A stretch of 64,000 bases of DNA, taken from contig JAWLHU010000002.1 in assembly GCA_041690255.1 (NCBI GenBank), forward strand, positions 62,001-126,000, read 5' to 3'. A model generated the notes under the pieces. The model did not search any database. It was not told where the DNA came from and saw only the letters and a list, made by a program, of their open reading frames with translations. The stretch is from JAWLHU01 sp041690255 (GTDB taxonomy: Bacteria > Bacillota > Sulfobacillia > Symbiobacteriales > Symbiobacteriaceae). This document shows, in pieces, positions 16,893-26,211 of the stretch; the first letter of the stretch is position 1, and every line of letters starts with the position of its first letter. The position numbers and the translations under genes were made by a program.

Positions 16893-17840
16893 CTAGACCA
16901 GATGGCAGGCGACCCAGTGGTCGTGGCCCACATCCCGAAGGACCGGGCGTTCCTGCTTGCAGATCTCCTTGGTCATCGGGCACCGGGGGTGGAAGGAACA
17001 GCCCGTGGGCGGGTTGAACGGGCTGGGGATCTCGCCGGTCAGGTGGATCCGCTCCCGCTTCTGGTCCAGATCGACCCGGGGCACCGCCGACATGAGGGCG
17101 GCCGAGTAGGGGTGGAGGGTGTGGTGGAAGAGTTCCTCGGTCTCCGCCAGTTCCATAATCTGGCCCAGGTACATGACCGCTACCCGCTGGCTGATATGCT
17201 CCACCACGCCCAGGTTGTGGGCGATGAACAGGTAGGTGAGCCCCAGGTCACGCTGGAGTCCGGTCAGCAGGTTCAGGATCTGCGCCTGGATCGAGACATC
17301 CAGGGCCGAGACCGGCTCGTCGCAGACCACGAAGCGGGGCTTCAGCGCCAGCGCACGGGCAATGCCAATCCGCTGCTGCTGGCCGCCCGAGAACTCGTGC
17401 GGGAAGGCGCCGGCCGCCTTAGGGTTAAGGCCGACCAGCTCCATGAGCCGGATCACCTCTTCCTCTCGCTCTCGCTCGGACCCGATCTTGTGGATCCGCA
17501 GCGGCTCCATGATATTCTGGGCCGCCGAGAACTGCGGGGCGAGGGAGGAGAAGGGGTCCTGGAAGACGATCTGCATCTGCCGGCGCATCTCCCGGAGTTC
17601 CTCCCGCTGCATGCGGAGGAAGTCCTTGCCGTCGAAGCGGACCGACCCGGCGGTTGGCTCGTGCAGGCGCAGGATTGCGCGGGCGGCCGTCGACTTGCCG
17701 GAGCCCGACTCACCCACCAGCCCCAGGCATTCGCCCGGGCGGATCTCGAAGCTGATGCTGTCAACCGCCTTGAGGGTCTGCTTCCCCTTGGTGAAATACT
17801 TCTTCAGCCCTTCGACCTGGACCAGCGGTGTGTTAGCCAT
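16893..17840 (-). CDS. oppF: Oligopeptide/dipeptide-type ABC transporter ATPase (OppF-like)
   Basis: A 315-residue ATPase with Walker A GESGSGKST, ABC signature FSGGQQQRIGIARAL and Walker B FVVCDEPVSALD. The C-terminus has the Cys-bearing extension typical of Opp/Dpp ATPases (PPTGCSFHPRCPM). It energises the importer encoded by the next four genes upstream. It overlaps oppD by 8 bp. Although the family is named for peptides, Opp-type systems also import oligosaccharides and, in some bacteria, sialic acid. The surrounding sugar enzymes suggest a glycan substrate here. Confidence 0.92.
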   Translation of the reverse strand: MANTPLVQVEGLKKYFTKGKQTLKAVDSISFEIRPGECLGLVGESGSGKSTAARAILRLHEPTAGSVRFDGKDFLRMQREELREMRRQMQIVFQDPFSSLAPQFSAAQNIMEPLRIHKIGSEREREEEVIRLMELVGLNPKAAGAFPHEFSGGQQQRIGIARALALKPRFVVCDEPVSALDVSIQAQILNLLTGLQRDLGLTYLFIAHNLGVVEHISQRVAVMYLGQIMELAETEELFHHTLHPYSAALMSAVPRVDLDQKRERIHLTGEIPSPFNPPTGCSFHPRCPMTKEICKQERPVLRDVGHDHWVACHLV

Positions 17841-18819
17841 GCGCTTTCCCCCCCGTCTGGTTCAGCTTGAGGCAGGCCGCCATGCGCTCCGGCTCCACCT
17901 CGACCAGTGGTGGCAGCGAGGCCTTGCAGGACTCATCGGCCAGTGGACAACGCGGGTGGAAGGGGCAGCCTGGCGGCGGGTCCATCATGTTTGGCGGAGA
18001 GCCGGGGATCGGTTCCAGGGTGGTCTTGGCCCGGCCCACCTCAGGGGTGGAGCGGAGCAGGCCGGAGGAGTATGGATGGTGCTGCTGTTTCAGGAAGGGG
18101 CGCATGGGGCTGGTCTCCACGATCCGGCCGGCGTACATGACCGCCACCCTCTGGCTGAACTCGGCGGCGACGCCGAAGTCGTGGGTGATCAGGATGGTCG
18201 CCATGCCCAGCTCCTTCTGCATGTTGCGCAGCAGGTCGAGGATCTGGGCCTGGACGGTCACATCCAGGGCGGTGGTCGGCTCGTCCGCAATGAGCAGCTT
18301 CGGCTTGCAGGCGATTGCCATGGCGATCATGACCCGCTGACGCATGCCGCCGGAGAACTGGAAGGGGTATTCGCTCAGTCGCTGTTCCGGGGAGGGGATG
18401 CCCACCAACTCCAGCAACTCGATCGCCCTGGTCCTGGCGTCTTTACGGCTGTGGAGTCCGTGCCAGAGCATGGGCTCCATGATCTGCCGGCCGATGGTCA
18501 AGGTCGGGTTGAGCGAGGACATGGGGTCCTGGAAGACCATGCCGATCTCCCGGCCGCGCACCTTCTGGATCTCTCGGCTGCTGAGTGCCAGCAGGTCACG
18601 GCCACCGAAGAGGGCCTGGCCGTTCACGATGCGACCGGGCGGCCGGATCAGGCGCATGAGGCTCTTGACGCTCACGCTCTTGCCGGACCCCGACTCGCCG
18701 ACGATCGCCATGGTCTCACCGGGTTCCAGGCTGTAGGAGATCCCGTCCACGGCCTTGACCACGCCGTCGGGCCTTTGGAAATAGGTCTTGAGGTCTTTCA
18801 CCTCGAGTAGCTTCGTCAT
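17833..18819 (-). CDS. oppD: Oligopeptide/dipeptide-type ABC transporter ATPase (OppD-like)
   Basis: A 328-residue ATPase, partner of OppF: Walker A GESGSGKSVS, signature FSGGMRQRVMIAMAI, Walker B LLIADEPTTALD, and the C-terminal PPGCPFHPRCPLADESC extension with conserved cysteines. The two ATPases would form a heterodimer on the cytoplasmic face. The ATG at 18819 follows GAGGTGG. It is co-directional with the permease genes, 32 bp from oppC. Confidence 0.92.
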   Translation of the reverse strand: MTKLLEVKDLKTYFQRPDGVVKAVDGISYSLEPGETMAIVGESGSGKSVSVKSLMRLIRPPGRIVNGQALFGGRDLLALSSREIQKVRGREIGMVFQDPMSSLNPTLTIGRQIMEPMLWHGLHSRKDARTRAIELLELVGIPSPEQRLSEYPFQFSGGMRQRVMIAMAIACKPKLLIADEPTTALDVTVQAQILDLLRNMQKELGMATILITHDFGVAAEFSQRVAVMYAGRIVETSPMRPFLKQQHHPYSSGLLRSTPEVGRAKTTLEPIPGSPPNMMDPPPGCPFHPRCPLADESCKASLPPLVEVEPERMAACLKLNQTGGKAHG

Positions 18820-18851
18820 GAGATGGCCACCTCACATGATTGATCGCCGCC

Positions 18852-19682
18852 CTAGTTATCTCTCGGGTCGAAGGCGTCACGCAGGCCGTCACCCAGCCAG
18901 GTGAAGGAGAGGAGGGTGAATGCGAAGACGAGGGCGGGCCAGAGCAGCATATGTGGGTAGGAGAGCACGAAGCGCTGGCCGGCGGTGATCAGAGCGCCGA
19001 AGGAGGGGGCGGGGGGTGCCACGCCCATACCGATCAGGGAGAGGGCTGATTCGGTCATCATGGCGCCGGGAACGCCGAAGGACATGGTGACGATGATCGG
19101 GCCGGTCACATTGGGGAGGATGTACCGGGTGACGATATCCCAGTTGGAGGCGCCCATGGCATGACCGGCCTCCACATACTCCCGGGATTTGATCTTCAGG
19201 ACCTCGGCCCGGACAAGGCGGGCCAGGCCGACCCACGAGGTGAGGCCGATCGCAACGAAGATGGTGAAGAGACCGCGCCCCATGACGGCGATCAGCATGA
19301 CGTTGAAGAGGAAGGAGGGGAACGCAAACATGATGTCCGTAAAGCGCATGAGCAGGTTATCTGTCCGGCCACCGATGTAGCCGGCGATCGCACCGATCGC
19401 CACGCCCGCTACCAGCGTGATCGCCTCCGAGCCGAAGGCGACGATCATGGCGGTGCGCAGGGAGTATACGAGGCGGCTGAACAGATCACGGCCCAGTTCG
19501 TCCGCACCGAAGATGTGCTTGACCGAGGGGCCCTGATAGACCGCCGTATAGTCAATCTGATCATAACCGTACGGGAGGAGATAGGGTCCGACAAAGGCGG
19601 TCAGCATCAGCAGGGTCACGAAGACCGCACCGAAGACCGCCAGCTTATTGCGCTTGAACTTGTTCCAGGCTCGCACCCACAT
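18852..19682 (-). CDS. oppC: ABC transporter permease (OppC/DppC-like)
   Basis: A 276-residue inner-membrane permease. An N-terminal OppC_N segment (WNKFKRNKLAVFGAVFVTLLMLTAF) precedes the periplasmic stretch containing HIFGADELGRDLFSRLVY, then a BPD_transp_1 core with the EAA-type coupling loop (YVEAGHAMGASNWDIVTRYILPN). About six transmembrane helices are expected. It pairs with the oppB product 12 bp upstream to form the substrate channel. Confidence 0.92.
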   Translation of the reverse strand: MWVRAWNKFKRNKLAVFGAVFVTLLMLTAFVGPYLLPYGYDQIDYTAVYQGPSVKHIFGADELGRDLFSRLVYSLRTAMIVAFGSEAITLVAGVAIGAIAGYIGGRTDNLLMRFTDIMFAFPSFLFNVMLIAVMGRGLFTIFVAIGLTSWVGLARLVRAEVLKIKSREYVEAGHAMGASNWDIVTRYILPNVTGPIIVTMSFGVPGAMMTESALSLIGMGVAPPAPSFGALITAGQRFVLSYPHMLLWPALVFAFTLLSFTWLGDGLRDAFDPRDN

Positions 19683-19694
19683 GACTTCACCTCA

Positions 19695-20651
19695 TTATTC
19701 AAAGCGGATGCGGGGATCGAGGAAGCCGTAGGCAATGTCGACGATCAGGTTCATGCCCATAATCACGAAGGCGAAGAAGACGGTCGATGTCATGAGCAGG
19801 GGAAAGTCACGGGTGTTGGCCGCGAGCGTGAAATACTGGCCCAGGCCAGGGATCCGGAACATGGACTCGATGAAGACGGTGCCGACCATGAGCCGGGCCA
19901 GTTGTGGTCCCAGTACCGTCACCAGGGGGATCAGTGAGTTGCGCAGGGCGTGACCCAGGACGACTTTATTGAACGTACCGCCCTTGGCCCAGGCCGCAGC
20001 GATATAGTCCTGCCGGAGCGCCTCCACCAGCGAGGTCCGCATGTAGCGGGCAATGCCGCCGACCGAGCCCAGGCCCAGGGCCAGGACGGGCATGATCACG
20101 TGCTTCGGTTCGGTCCAGCCGGCGGTGGGCAGCCAGTGCAGCTTGAGCGAGAAGAGGAGCATCAGGAAGACAGCCAGCACGTAGGCCGGGATCGAGTTGC
20201 CGATCATGGAGAGGAACATGGCGCCATAGTCCCACCAGGTGTTCTGCCTGACCGCAGCGAGGATACCCAGCGGAACCGCGATCACCACCGAGAGGGCGAC
20301 CGAAAGGACGGCCAGGGTGACGGAGACCGGGAAGGCCCTGGCGATGATCTCCTCGATCGACATCTGCGGGAACTGGAAGGAGGGGCCCATGTTCCAGGCG
20401 ACCATGCCTTCCATGTACATGAGGTACTGCTTCCAGAGGGGCTGGTCCAGGCCGTAGCGCTTCTCCATTTCCGCGATCACATCGATCGAGGCCTGTTCGT
20501 CACCACTGACGTCGCCGCTGGAGATGCGTTTGGCATCCAGGAAGCTGCCGGGAGCCATGTGCATCAGGGTGAACGTGAGGAGGGAGACGAAGATCAGGGC
20601 GATGAGCATGAAGCCCAGCCGTTTGGCCAGAAAGCGGAGCATGCCGTTCAC
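19695..20651 (-). CDS. oppB: ABC transporter permease (OppB/DppB-like)
   Basis: A 318-residue permease beginning MNGMLRFLAKRLGFMLIALIF, the usual OppB first helix. The conserved MHMAPGSFLD-type segment follows, and the coupling loop LRQDYIAAAWAKGGTFNKVVLGHALRN sits in the C-terminal half. It probably has six transmembrane helices. A hairpin between this gene and the binding-protein gene may lower its expression relative to the binding protein, as is usual for importers. Confidence 0.92.
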   Translation of the reverse strand: MNGMLRFLAKRLGFMLIALIFVSLLTFTLMHMAPGSFLDAKRISSGDVSGDEQASIDVIAEMEKRYGLDQPLWKQYLMYMEGMVAWNMGPSFQFPQMSIEEIIARAFPVSVTLAVLSVALSVVIAVPLGILAAVRQNTWWDYGAMFLSMIGNSIPAYVLAVFLMLLFSLKLHWLPTAGWTEPKHVIMPVLALGLGSVGGIARYMRTSLVEALRQDYIAAAWAKGGTFNKVVLGHALRNSLIPLVTVLGPQLARLMVGTVFIESMFRIPGLGQYFTLAANTRDFPLLMTSTVFFAFVIMGMNLIVDIAYGFLDPRIRFE

Positions 20652-20682
20652 ACTCCTTCCCGCTCGGGGAGGGGGGTAGACC

Positions 20683-20711
20683 CCGGGGACCAGCTTGCCG
20701 CCAGTCCCCGG
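20683..20711 (-). terminator. Intercistronic hairpin between the binding-protein gene and oppB
   Basis: An 8-bp GC stem pairs 20683-20690 with 20704-20711 around a 13-nt loop. There is no T tract, so it is more likely an mRNA-stabilising or partial-termination element that raises binding-protein output than a full terminator. Confidence 0.5.
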
Positions 20712-20726
20712 TGATCTTGCGGGAGA

Positions 20727-22487
20727 CTACTTCTGCACGTAAATGGAGCGGAAGTACATCGGGTAGCCGATCAGGAACGGGTTGGGATCGACGCCCTTGA
20801 AGCCGGGCTTCACAAGGCGGAAGGACTTGGCGTAGGTGAGCGGAATGTAGGCAGCGGTCTCCTCACGGAGCTTGGCCATCTCCTGGTAGGTCGACGTCTT
20901 CTCCGCGTCGGAGGTGGCAGCATCCACCTTGGCCTTCAGCTCGATCCACTTCTGGCCTTCGGGGGAGGCGTGCTCAAGACGATACTCCTCCATCTTCTTG
21001 ATCCGCTCAGCCGGGTCGAGCTCCTTGTTGTTCTGGAGGTCCAGGTAGCCCTTGTAATCCTTGCCGTTGGCCCAGACGGTGTCCAGGCCCCAGTTGGACC
21101 GGAGGTAGTTCTCGGCCTCGGGGTAGGGCGAGGTCCAGGAGAAGTTGAAGAAGCCGGCATAGTCACCCTCTTGATAGGCGAAGCGCTTCTGGGAGAAGTT
21201 GCCCCACTCGAGGTTCTCAATCTTGGCCGTAATGCCCAGGTTGTTCTTCCACTCGTCGATCACAGCGACCATGAACGGGTCGGTCGCAGCGATGTTGTAG
21301 GAGATCAGGATGCTGATCTCGGGGAAGCCCTTACCGTCCGGGTAGCCGGCGTCGGCCATCAGCTTCTTGGCGGCGGCCACGTCATACTTCAGGCCGTACT
21401 GCTGCCATTCCTTGAACATAGGCGGGAAGAGGGACCAGGCGGGCTCAACGGTGTCCTTTGCCACGATCTTGGCGATCTTGGCCCGGTCGACCGACATGGA
21501 GAGGGCCTGACGGACACGCTTGTCCATGAGGACCTGATTGTCGCCGTACATGAGCCAGATACCGTTGATCACGCCGGTGGTGGTGGAGAGGAGTTCGTTG
21601 CCCATCTTCTCACGGACGCGATCGATATCCGCAGCGGTCACCTCGACCGAATCGACCTCGTTGTTCTCGTAGGAGAGGATGTTAGGCGGGTTGAGGAAGA
21701 GCTGGACCTCGTCGAGGTAAGCGGGGTTCGGACCCTTGTAGTTCTCGTTGCGGGCCAACTTGATCTCGGAGTTCACAGTCCAGGCGGTCAGCTTGAACGG
21801 ACCGTTGGTGACGATGTTCTCCGGGCGGGTCCAGTCCTTGCCGAACTTCTCGACGGTGGCCTTGTGGACCGGCAGGCCCCAGACCTCGGCGAGGCGCATG
21901 AGGAAGATCGGGTTCTTCTTCTCGAGCTTGATCTCGAGGGTGTAGTCGTCCACCGACTTGACGCCAACCTGGTCAGCGGTGACCTCGCCCTTCTGGAACT
22001 GCGCAGCGTTCAGAATGCCCGCACCCTGGTAGGAGGCATAGGCGCCGGCCCAGGTCTTCGGGTCGATTGCACGGATCAGCGAGTACTCGAAGTCACGGGC
22101 GTTCAGGGGATCGCCGTTGGACCACGTCAGCCCCTGCTTGATCTTGAAGGTGTACGTCAGACCATCGTCGGAGATCTTCCAGGATTCAGCCGAGGCAGGA
22201 GCGACCTCGAAGCTGGAGTCCTTCCAGGTGACCAGGCCTTCGGAGAGGCCCATGCGGTGAATATGGGCGCCGTAGGTATAGATGTGCGGGTCCATGGAGG
22301 TGGGGTTGATAATGTACATCCGGAAGGTGCCGCCCTGCTGCGGGCCGGCGGGCGTGTTGGTCTGAGCAGCCGGTTCCGTCTTAGGGGGCTCTTCCGCCTG
22401 CTTGGTCTGGCCGGGCAGGCAGCCGGTCAGCACGAAGATGCTGAGAAGCGCCGTGGCAAGGACCTTGGGCCAGTATCTGCGGGACAT
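20727..22487 (-). CDS. Substrate-binding lipoprotein of the Opp-type transporter (SBP family 5)
   Basis: A 586-residue extracytoplasmic binding lipoprotein. The signal peptide has a clear lipobox (VLTGC, Cys23), then a linker rich in E, P, T and Q, then the family 5 fold (GGTFRMYIINPTSMDPHIYTY; YTFKIKQGLTWSNGDPLNARDF). The ATG at 22487 is chosen because GAGGAGGTC lies eight bases upstream; a frame open 23 codons further looks non-coding. It captures the substrate for OppBCDF. Family 5 proteins bind peptides, nickel, opines and oligosaccharides; the ligand here is probably a glycan fragment judging by the neighbours. Confidence 0.9.
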   Translation of the reverse strand: MSRRYWPKVLATALLSIFVLTGCLPGQTKQAEEPPKTEPAAQTNTPAGPQQGGTFRMYIINPTSMDPHIYTYGAHIHRMGLSEGLVTWKDSSFEVAPASAESWKISDDGLTYTFKIKQGLTWSNGDPLNARDFEYSLIRAIDPKTWAGAYASYQGAGILNAAQFQKGEVTADQVGVKSVDDYTLEIKLEKKNPIFLMRLAEVWGLPVHKATVEKFGKDWTRPENIVTNGPFKLTAWTVNSEIKLARNENYKGPNPAYLDEVQLFLNPPNILSYENNEVDSVEVTAADIDRVREKMGNELLSTTTGVINGIWLMYGDNQVLMDKRVRQALSMSVDRAKIAKIVAKDTVEPAWSLFPPMFKEWQQYGLKYDVAAAKKLMADAGYPDGKGFPEISILISYNIAATDPFMVAVIDEWKNNLGITAKIENLEWGNFSQKRFAYQEGDYAGFFNFSWTSPYPEAENYLRSNWGLDTVWANGKDYKGYLDLQNNKELDPAERIKKMEEYRLEHASPEGQKWIELKAKVDAATSDAEKTSTYQEMAKLREETAAYIPLTYAKSFRLVKPGFKGVDPNPFLIGYPMYFRSIYVQK

Positions 22488-22568
22488 GCGATGACCTCCT
22501 CGATTCTGCGTTGTTGAACCCCATGCGTCCGAGCGGACAAGCCACGACAGTGGCACGGACCCCGTGGT

Positions 22569-23519
22569 TTAGCCGGCGTGCCGGCGCAGGAACCGCATCT
22601 TCTCCTCCATGTGAGCGGGAATCACCTCGTGGGGGCTGGCGGGATAGACCGCCAGTTCCTTGACGGCGGTGCCCAGGTGGTGGTAGGCGGCGTAGATGGT
22701 CGAGGCCGGGCAGACGTAATCCAGCAGCCCGACGCTGACCAGGGTGGGGCAGGTAATCTGGGAGGCGAGGTTCATGGCGTCGATATAGCTCAAGGTCCGG
22801 AAGACCTGGGTCTCGTCTTTGGGGTGAAGGCGAAGGTAGTTGACCAGCTCCTGATACGGCCCTTCCATGTGGGCGTCGTACCCCCGGCGGATGTGGCAGA
22901 GCCAGGGAACGTCGGCCATGCAGGCAGCCGGACGATCGTCCAGCGCTGCGACCGCCAGCGAGAGGCCGCCGCCCTGGCTGGCCCCGTGGACGACCACCCT
23001 GGTCATGTCCACCTCGGGGCGGGTGGCCATGAAGTCCAGCGCCCGGACACAGTCGGCGTAAACGTGGCGGAAGTACTGAGCCCGGGGTTCCAGAATCCCC
23101 TGGGTCATCCAGCCGTGCACGTGGCCGGCGGGGTAGAGGTAGGGGTCGGGCGTGGCGCCGAACTGGCCGCGGGCGTCGACCGCCAGGGTCGGGTAGCCCT
23201 GCAGGGCCCAGGGGATATGGTCCCAGAGGAGGCCCCGGCCCATCATGTAGCCGTGGTAGATCACCAGGGAGGCGTTCTTGCGGATCGACTCCTTCGGCAG
23301 CAGGTACCAGCCCCGAATCCGGGCGCCGCCCGCCCCGGCAAAGCTGACATCATAGCAGTCGAGCAACTCGAGCGGGTAGTCCACTCGGGTCATCTCTGGG
23401 CTGATTTCGAAGGAGCGGGCCTCGGCCAGCGCCTCCTGCCAGAAGGCGTCAAAGTCGGGCTCCCGGGTGAGCGGGGGCCTGTACTGCTCCAGTTGCTCCC
23501 GTGGCATGTCAGGCATCAT
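22569..23519 (-). CDS. CE7-type acetyl esterase (acetyl xylan esterase / cephalosporin-C deacetylase family)
   Basis: A 316-residue alpha/beta hydrolase, close to the usual CE7 length. The nucleophile elbow HGASQGGG, the catalytic Asp region SVGLLDYVCPAST and the catalytic His in YPASPHEV are in order. RGYDAHMEGPYQEL is also typical of the family. It removes acetyl groups from imported sugars or short oligosaccharides in the cytoplasm; homologs are found in some sialic-acid operons. ATGA overlap with the upstream TIM-barrel gene and a GGGGGTGA site support the start at 23519. Confidence 0.88.
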   Translation of the reverse strand: MMPDMPREQLEQYRPPLTREPDFDAFWQEALAEARSFEISPEMTRVDYPLELLDCYDVSFAGAGGARIRGWYLLPKESIRKNASLVIYHGYMMGRGLLWDHIPWALQGYPTLAVDARGQFGATPDPYLYPAGHVHGWMTQGILEPRAQYFRHVYADCVRALDFMATRPEVDMTRVVVHGASQGGGLSLAVAALDDRPAACMADVPWLCHIRRGYDAHMEGPYQELVNYLRLHPKDETQVFRTLSYIDAMNLASQITCPTLVSVGLLDYVCPASTIYAAYHHLGTAVKELAVYPASPHEVIPAHMEEKMRFLRRHAG

Positions 23520-24385
23520 GAACGATCACCCCCAAGGATCAGGGAGAGGCTGCGACCCATTTGGCTGATGCTCTCGGCCGGACCATGGCTGGTCGGCGGG
23601 ATCTCTGTGGTCACCCAGCCGTCATAACCGACCTCGGAGAGGGCCTGACGGACGGCGGGCCAGTTCACATCGCCCTGAAGCAGTCCGGTGAAACCGTGGA
23701 TATTACCCACGTTGAGCTTGAAGTCCTTGACATGGACGCGGCAGAGCCGGTGGCCGAGAATGCGGATCCACTGCTCTGGGTAGCCGTTCACGAGGACGTT
23801 GCCGCAGTCGAAGTAGGCTTGGACCCAGGGGCTCTCCACCGCATCGAGGAAGGCACTGAACTCCAGGGGGGAGAGGAGGAACCGGTTCCAGACATTCTCC
23901 ACCCCGATCACCACCCGGTGTCGGGCGGCGGCCGGAGCCAGTTCCGCAAGCGCTTCGAGCGCCCGGGCGTAGGCCTGGTCGTAGGGCATCTCCGGGGTCA
24001 CCAGCCCGGGCACCACCAGAACGGCACCCGCACCGGCCGCCTCGGCCAGTTCCAGCATCCGGTGCACGATCTCCTTTCCCCGGGGCGCCCTGGCCGTGAG
24101 GGGGAACTGCCAGTGAAGGGCGGTGGCAATGCTGGGAATGGCGAGCCCGAGGTCCTCGGCTATCCGTGCGATCCGGACAGCGTCGCGCGGCGTTGAGTCC
24201 AGGGAGAGGCCGGGGACCGCTCCCAGCTTCAGGTCGCTTACCAGTCCGGGGGTCTCACCAGCCGGCGCAGAGCCTGCCGACAGGTTCAGCTCCACCCCTT
24301 CGAAACCGGCCTGCCGGGCCGCAGTCAGCATCTGCTCCAGGCTCCAGTCAGGCGGAAAGCACCACTGGTTAACTCCCTTGCGCAT
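23516..24385 (-). CDS. Sugar-phosphate isomerase/epimerase (xylose isomerase-like TIM barrel)
   Basis: A 289-residue TIM-barrel of the AP-endonuclease-2/xylose-isomerase-like group. Metal-binding residues expected in the family are visible: Glu in VIGVENVWNRF, Asp in YFDCGNVLVNGYP, His in CRVHVKDFK and Glu in WVTTEIPP. Such enzymes isomerise or epimerise ketoses and sugar acids. The start ATG at 24385 follows GGAGGTGGA and lies inside the end of the preceding Gfo/Idh/MocA gene (17-bp overlap), so expression is coupled. The substrate is unknown. Confidence 0.82.
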   Translation of the reverse strand: MRKGVNQWCFPPDWSLEQMLTAARQAGFEGVELNLSAGSAPAGETPGLVSDLKLGAVPGLSLDSTPRDAVRIARIAEDLGLAIPSIATALHWQFPLTARAPRGKEIVHRMLELAEAAGAGAVLVVPGLVTPEMPYDQAYARALEALAELAPAAARHRVVIGVENVWNRFLLSPLEFSAFLDAVESPWVQAYFDCGNVLVNGYPEQWIRILGHRLCRVHVKDFKLNVGNIHGFTGLLQGDVNWPAVRQALSEVGYDGWVTTEIPPTSHGPAESISQMGRSLSLILGGDRS

Positions 24386-25478
24386 GTTCCACCTCCGCTA
24401 TGGTCACGATCCGCTCTTCTCGGATTGACTGCTCCGCAGCGAGGGCGATCAGGAGGGACTCGTAGCCAACCTCCAGGCCAGCCCGGGGCTTGCGGCCAGT
24501 CCGACAGGTCTCCAGAAACTCCACTCGCTCCCGTTGCCCGCCGATATGCCAGGGGCTGAAGCGGTCCTCGTCGGGGGTGAGGTAACGCAGGTCGCCATAG
24601 GGGCCTCCCGAGAGGCCGAGCCGCTTGTTGGCGTAGGCGACCAGTTGAGCGCCGGAGGAGCCGATCACCCCAAGTTCCAGCCCCTCTTCCGCGAGGTTGT
24701 TGGGCCGGAGGTAGAGGCAGAGCCCCAGGTTGGCCCGAGCACCGGACTCATACTCGACCGTGACCCAGGCGTGGTCGATCACCTGGCTGTCGGTCACGGT
24801 GAGCGGTTGGGCGCCGCCCTGCTGGACGTACCACCAGCCGACCTCGATGGGCTGGCCGCTCCGGATCACGTGCTGGCCGCCCATGGCGAAGACCCGGGAG
24901 GGACGGCTGCCAGCAAACCAGTTGAACAGGTCAAAATGATGACAGTTCTTCTCCACCAGCGAGCCACCGGACCGCTCCTGGCTGTAGAACCAGGGCTGCG
25001 GCGGGAATGAGGCCCGGAACTCCTTACACCAGAGCATGGTGGGCAGACCGAACTGGCCGTCGCTTACTATAGAAGCCATCTGTTCATAAAGGGCGGAGTA
25101 GCGGTAGACCAGGCCGATCTGCACCTGTTTGCCGGTCTCGCTGGCCGCCCGAATAACCCGGTGAGCGCCGTCGATCGTGGTGGCCAGGGGCTTCTCCAGG
25201 AGGAGATGCTTCCCGGCCCGCAGGGCGGTTTCGGCAATCGGAGCGTGCAGGTGATTCGGCACCGTGACCAGGATGCCGTCCAGATCGGCTGTGACCAGGT
25301 CCTCCCAATCCTGATAGATGGCGACCTGCCCACCGATCTCCGCAGCGAGGGAGAGGGCGGCCTCCCGGTCGCGGTCGCAGAGAGCGGCGATCTGCACGCC
25401 ATCCAACTGGTGGAACCCGTGGGCGTGCTCCCGGCCCATGTAGCCGCAGCCGATGATCCCCAAGCGAATCACAGCCAT
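24369..25478 (-). CDS. Gfo/Idh/MocA-family oxidoreductase
   Basis: A 369-residue NAD(P)-dependent oxidoreductase with Rossmann motif LGIIGCGYMGREHAHGF, catalytic EKP (HLLLEKPLATT), a VYRYS segment and GGSLVEKNCHHFDLFNWF in the substrate domain. It is longer than the other three family members in the window and carries a CHHFD motif in place of DxxxH, so it may act on a different sugar. Gfo/Idh/MocA enzymes occur in several sialic-acid loci. It overlaps the end of nanE by 10 bp. Confidence 0.85.
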   Translation of the reverse strand: MAVIRLGIIGCGYMGREHAHGFHQLDGVQIAALCDRDREAALSLAAEIGGQVAIYQDWEDLVTADLDGILVTVPNHLHAPIAETALRAGKHLLLEKPLATTIDGAHRVIRAASETGKQVQIGLVYRYSALYEQMASIVSDGQFGLPTMLWCKEFRASFPPQPWFYSQERSGGSLVEKNCHHFDLFNWFAGSRPSRVFAMGGQHVIRSGQPIEVGWWYVQQGGAQPLTVTDSQVIDHAWVTVEYESGARANLGLCLYLRPNNLAEEGLELGVIGSSGAQLVAYANKRLGLSGGPYGDLRYLTPDEDRFSPWHIGGQRERVEFLETCRTGRKPRAGLEVGYESLLIALAAEQSIREERIVTIAEVEHAQGS

Positions 25479-26158
25479 GTAGATGCCCCCTGAAGTGCCT
25501 GCACAAAGCGACGGGTAATCTCCTGCGGCCGGGTGATGGCCGAGCCGACCACCACGGCGTGGGCGCCGGCGTCCAGCGCCCTGCGGGCCTCATCGGGCGT
25601 CCAGATCCGCCCCTCGGCGATTACGGGAACGTCGATATAGCTCCGGATTGCCGTCACCAGTTCGGCGGCAGAGGCCGCCTCGTCCCGGGTCTCATCGGTG
25701 TAGCCCGCCATGGTGGTGGCCACCACGTCTGCACCGGCTGCTGCGGCCTCCAAGGCTTCATCTACCGTGGCACAGTCGGCCATGACCGGTCTGCCCAGTT
25801 CCCGCTGAATCCGCCGGATCAGGTCGGGCAGGGAGTCGGGCCCCGGCCGGGTCCGCATGGTGCCGTCGATCGCGATCATGTTCGCGCCGGCGGCAGCCAC
25901 GGCGGCGGCGGACTCGAATGTCGGGGTTATGTAGACCTCGTAGCCCGGGGTGTAGAGTTTGTGGATGCCGATGATCGGGAGCGCCACCGCCTCCCGAATG
26001 GCGGCGATATCCGCCGGCCCATTTGCCCGAATGCCTGCAGCCCCGCCGAGTTCTGCAGCCTTTGCCATGGCCGCCATGTGCCTGGCGCCGTGCAACGGCT
26101 CACCCTCGAGCGCCTGACAGGAGACGACGAGACCGCCTTGGATCTGCTGTAGGATCAT
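25469..26158 (-). CDS. nanE: N-acetylmannosamine-6-phosphate 2-epimerase
   Basis: A 229-residue (beta/alpha)8 epimerase converting ManNAc-6-P to GlcNAc-6-P. The family pattern is clear: GGLVVSCQALEGEPLH at the start, AKAAELGGAAGIRANG, the catalytic lysine in IGIHKLYTPGYEVYITPT, DCATVDEALEAAAAGAD, and the catalytic glutamate in VIAEGRIWTP. This is the best pathway marker in the cluster and points to N-acetylmannosamine or sialic-acid catabolism. AAGGAG precedes the start. It is the first gene after the intergenic region holding two RpiR-type operator candidates. Confidence 0.92.
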   Translation of the reverse strand: MILQQIQGGLVVSCQALEGEPLHGARHMAAMAKAAELGGAAGIRANGPADIAAIREAVALPIIGIHKLYTPGYEVYITPTFESAAAVAAAGANMIAIDGTMRTRPGPDSLPDLIRRIQRELGRPVMADCATVDEALEAAAAGADVVATTMAGYTDETRDEAASAAELVTAIRSYIDVPVIAEGRIWTPDEARRALDAGAHAVVVGSAITRPQEITRRFVQALQGASTWL

Positions 26159-26211
26159 CGGAATTCTCCTTCTAGGGCATCGTCTTGTATCATTTCATTG
26201 CATTGTGACAG

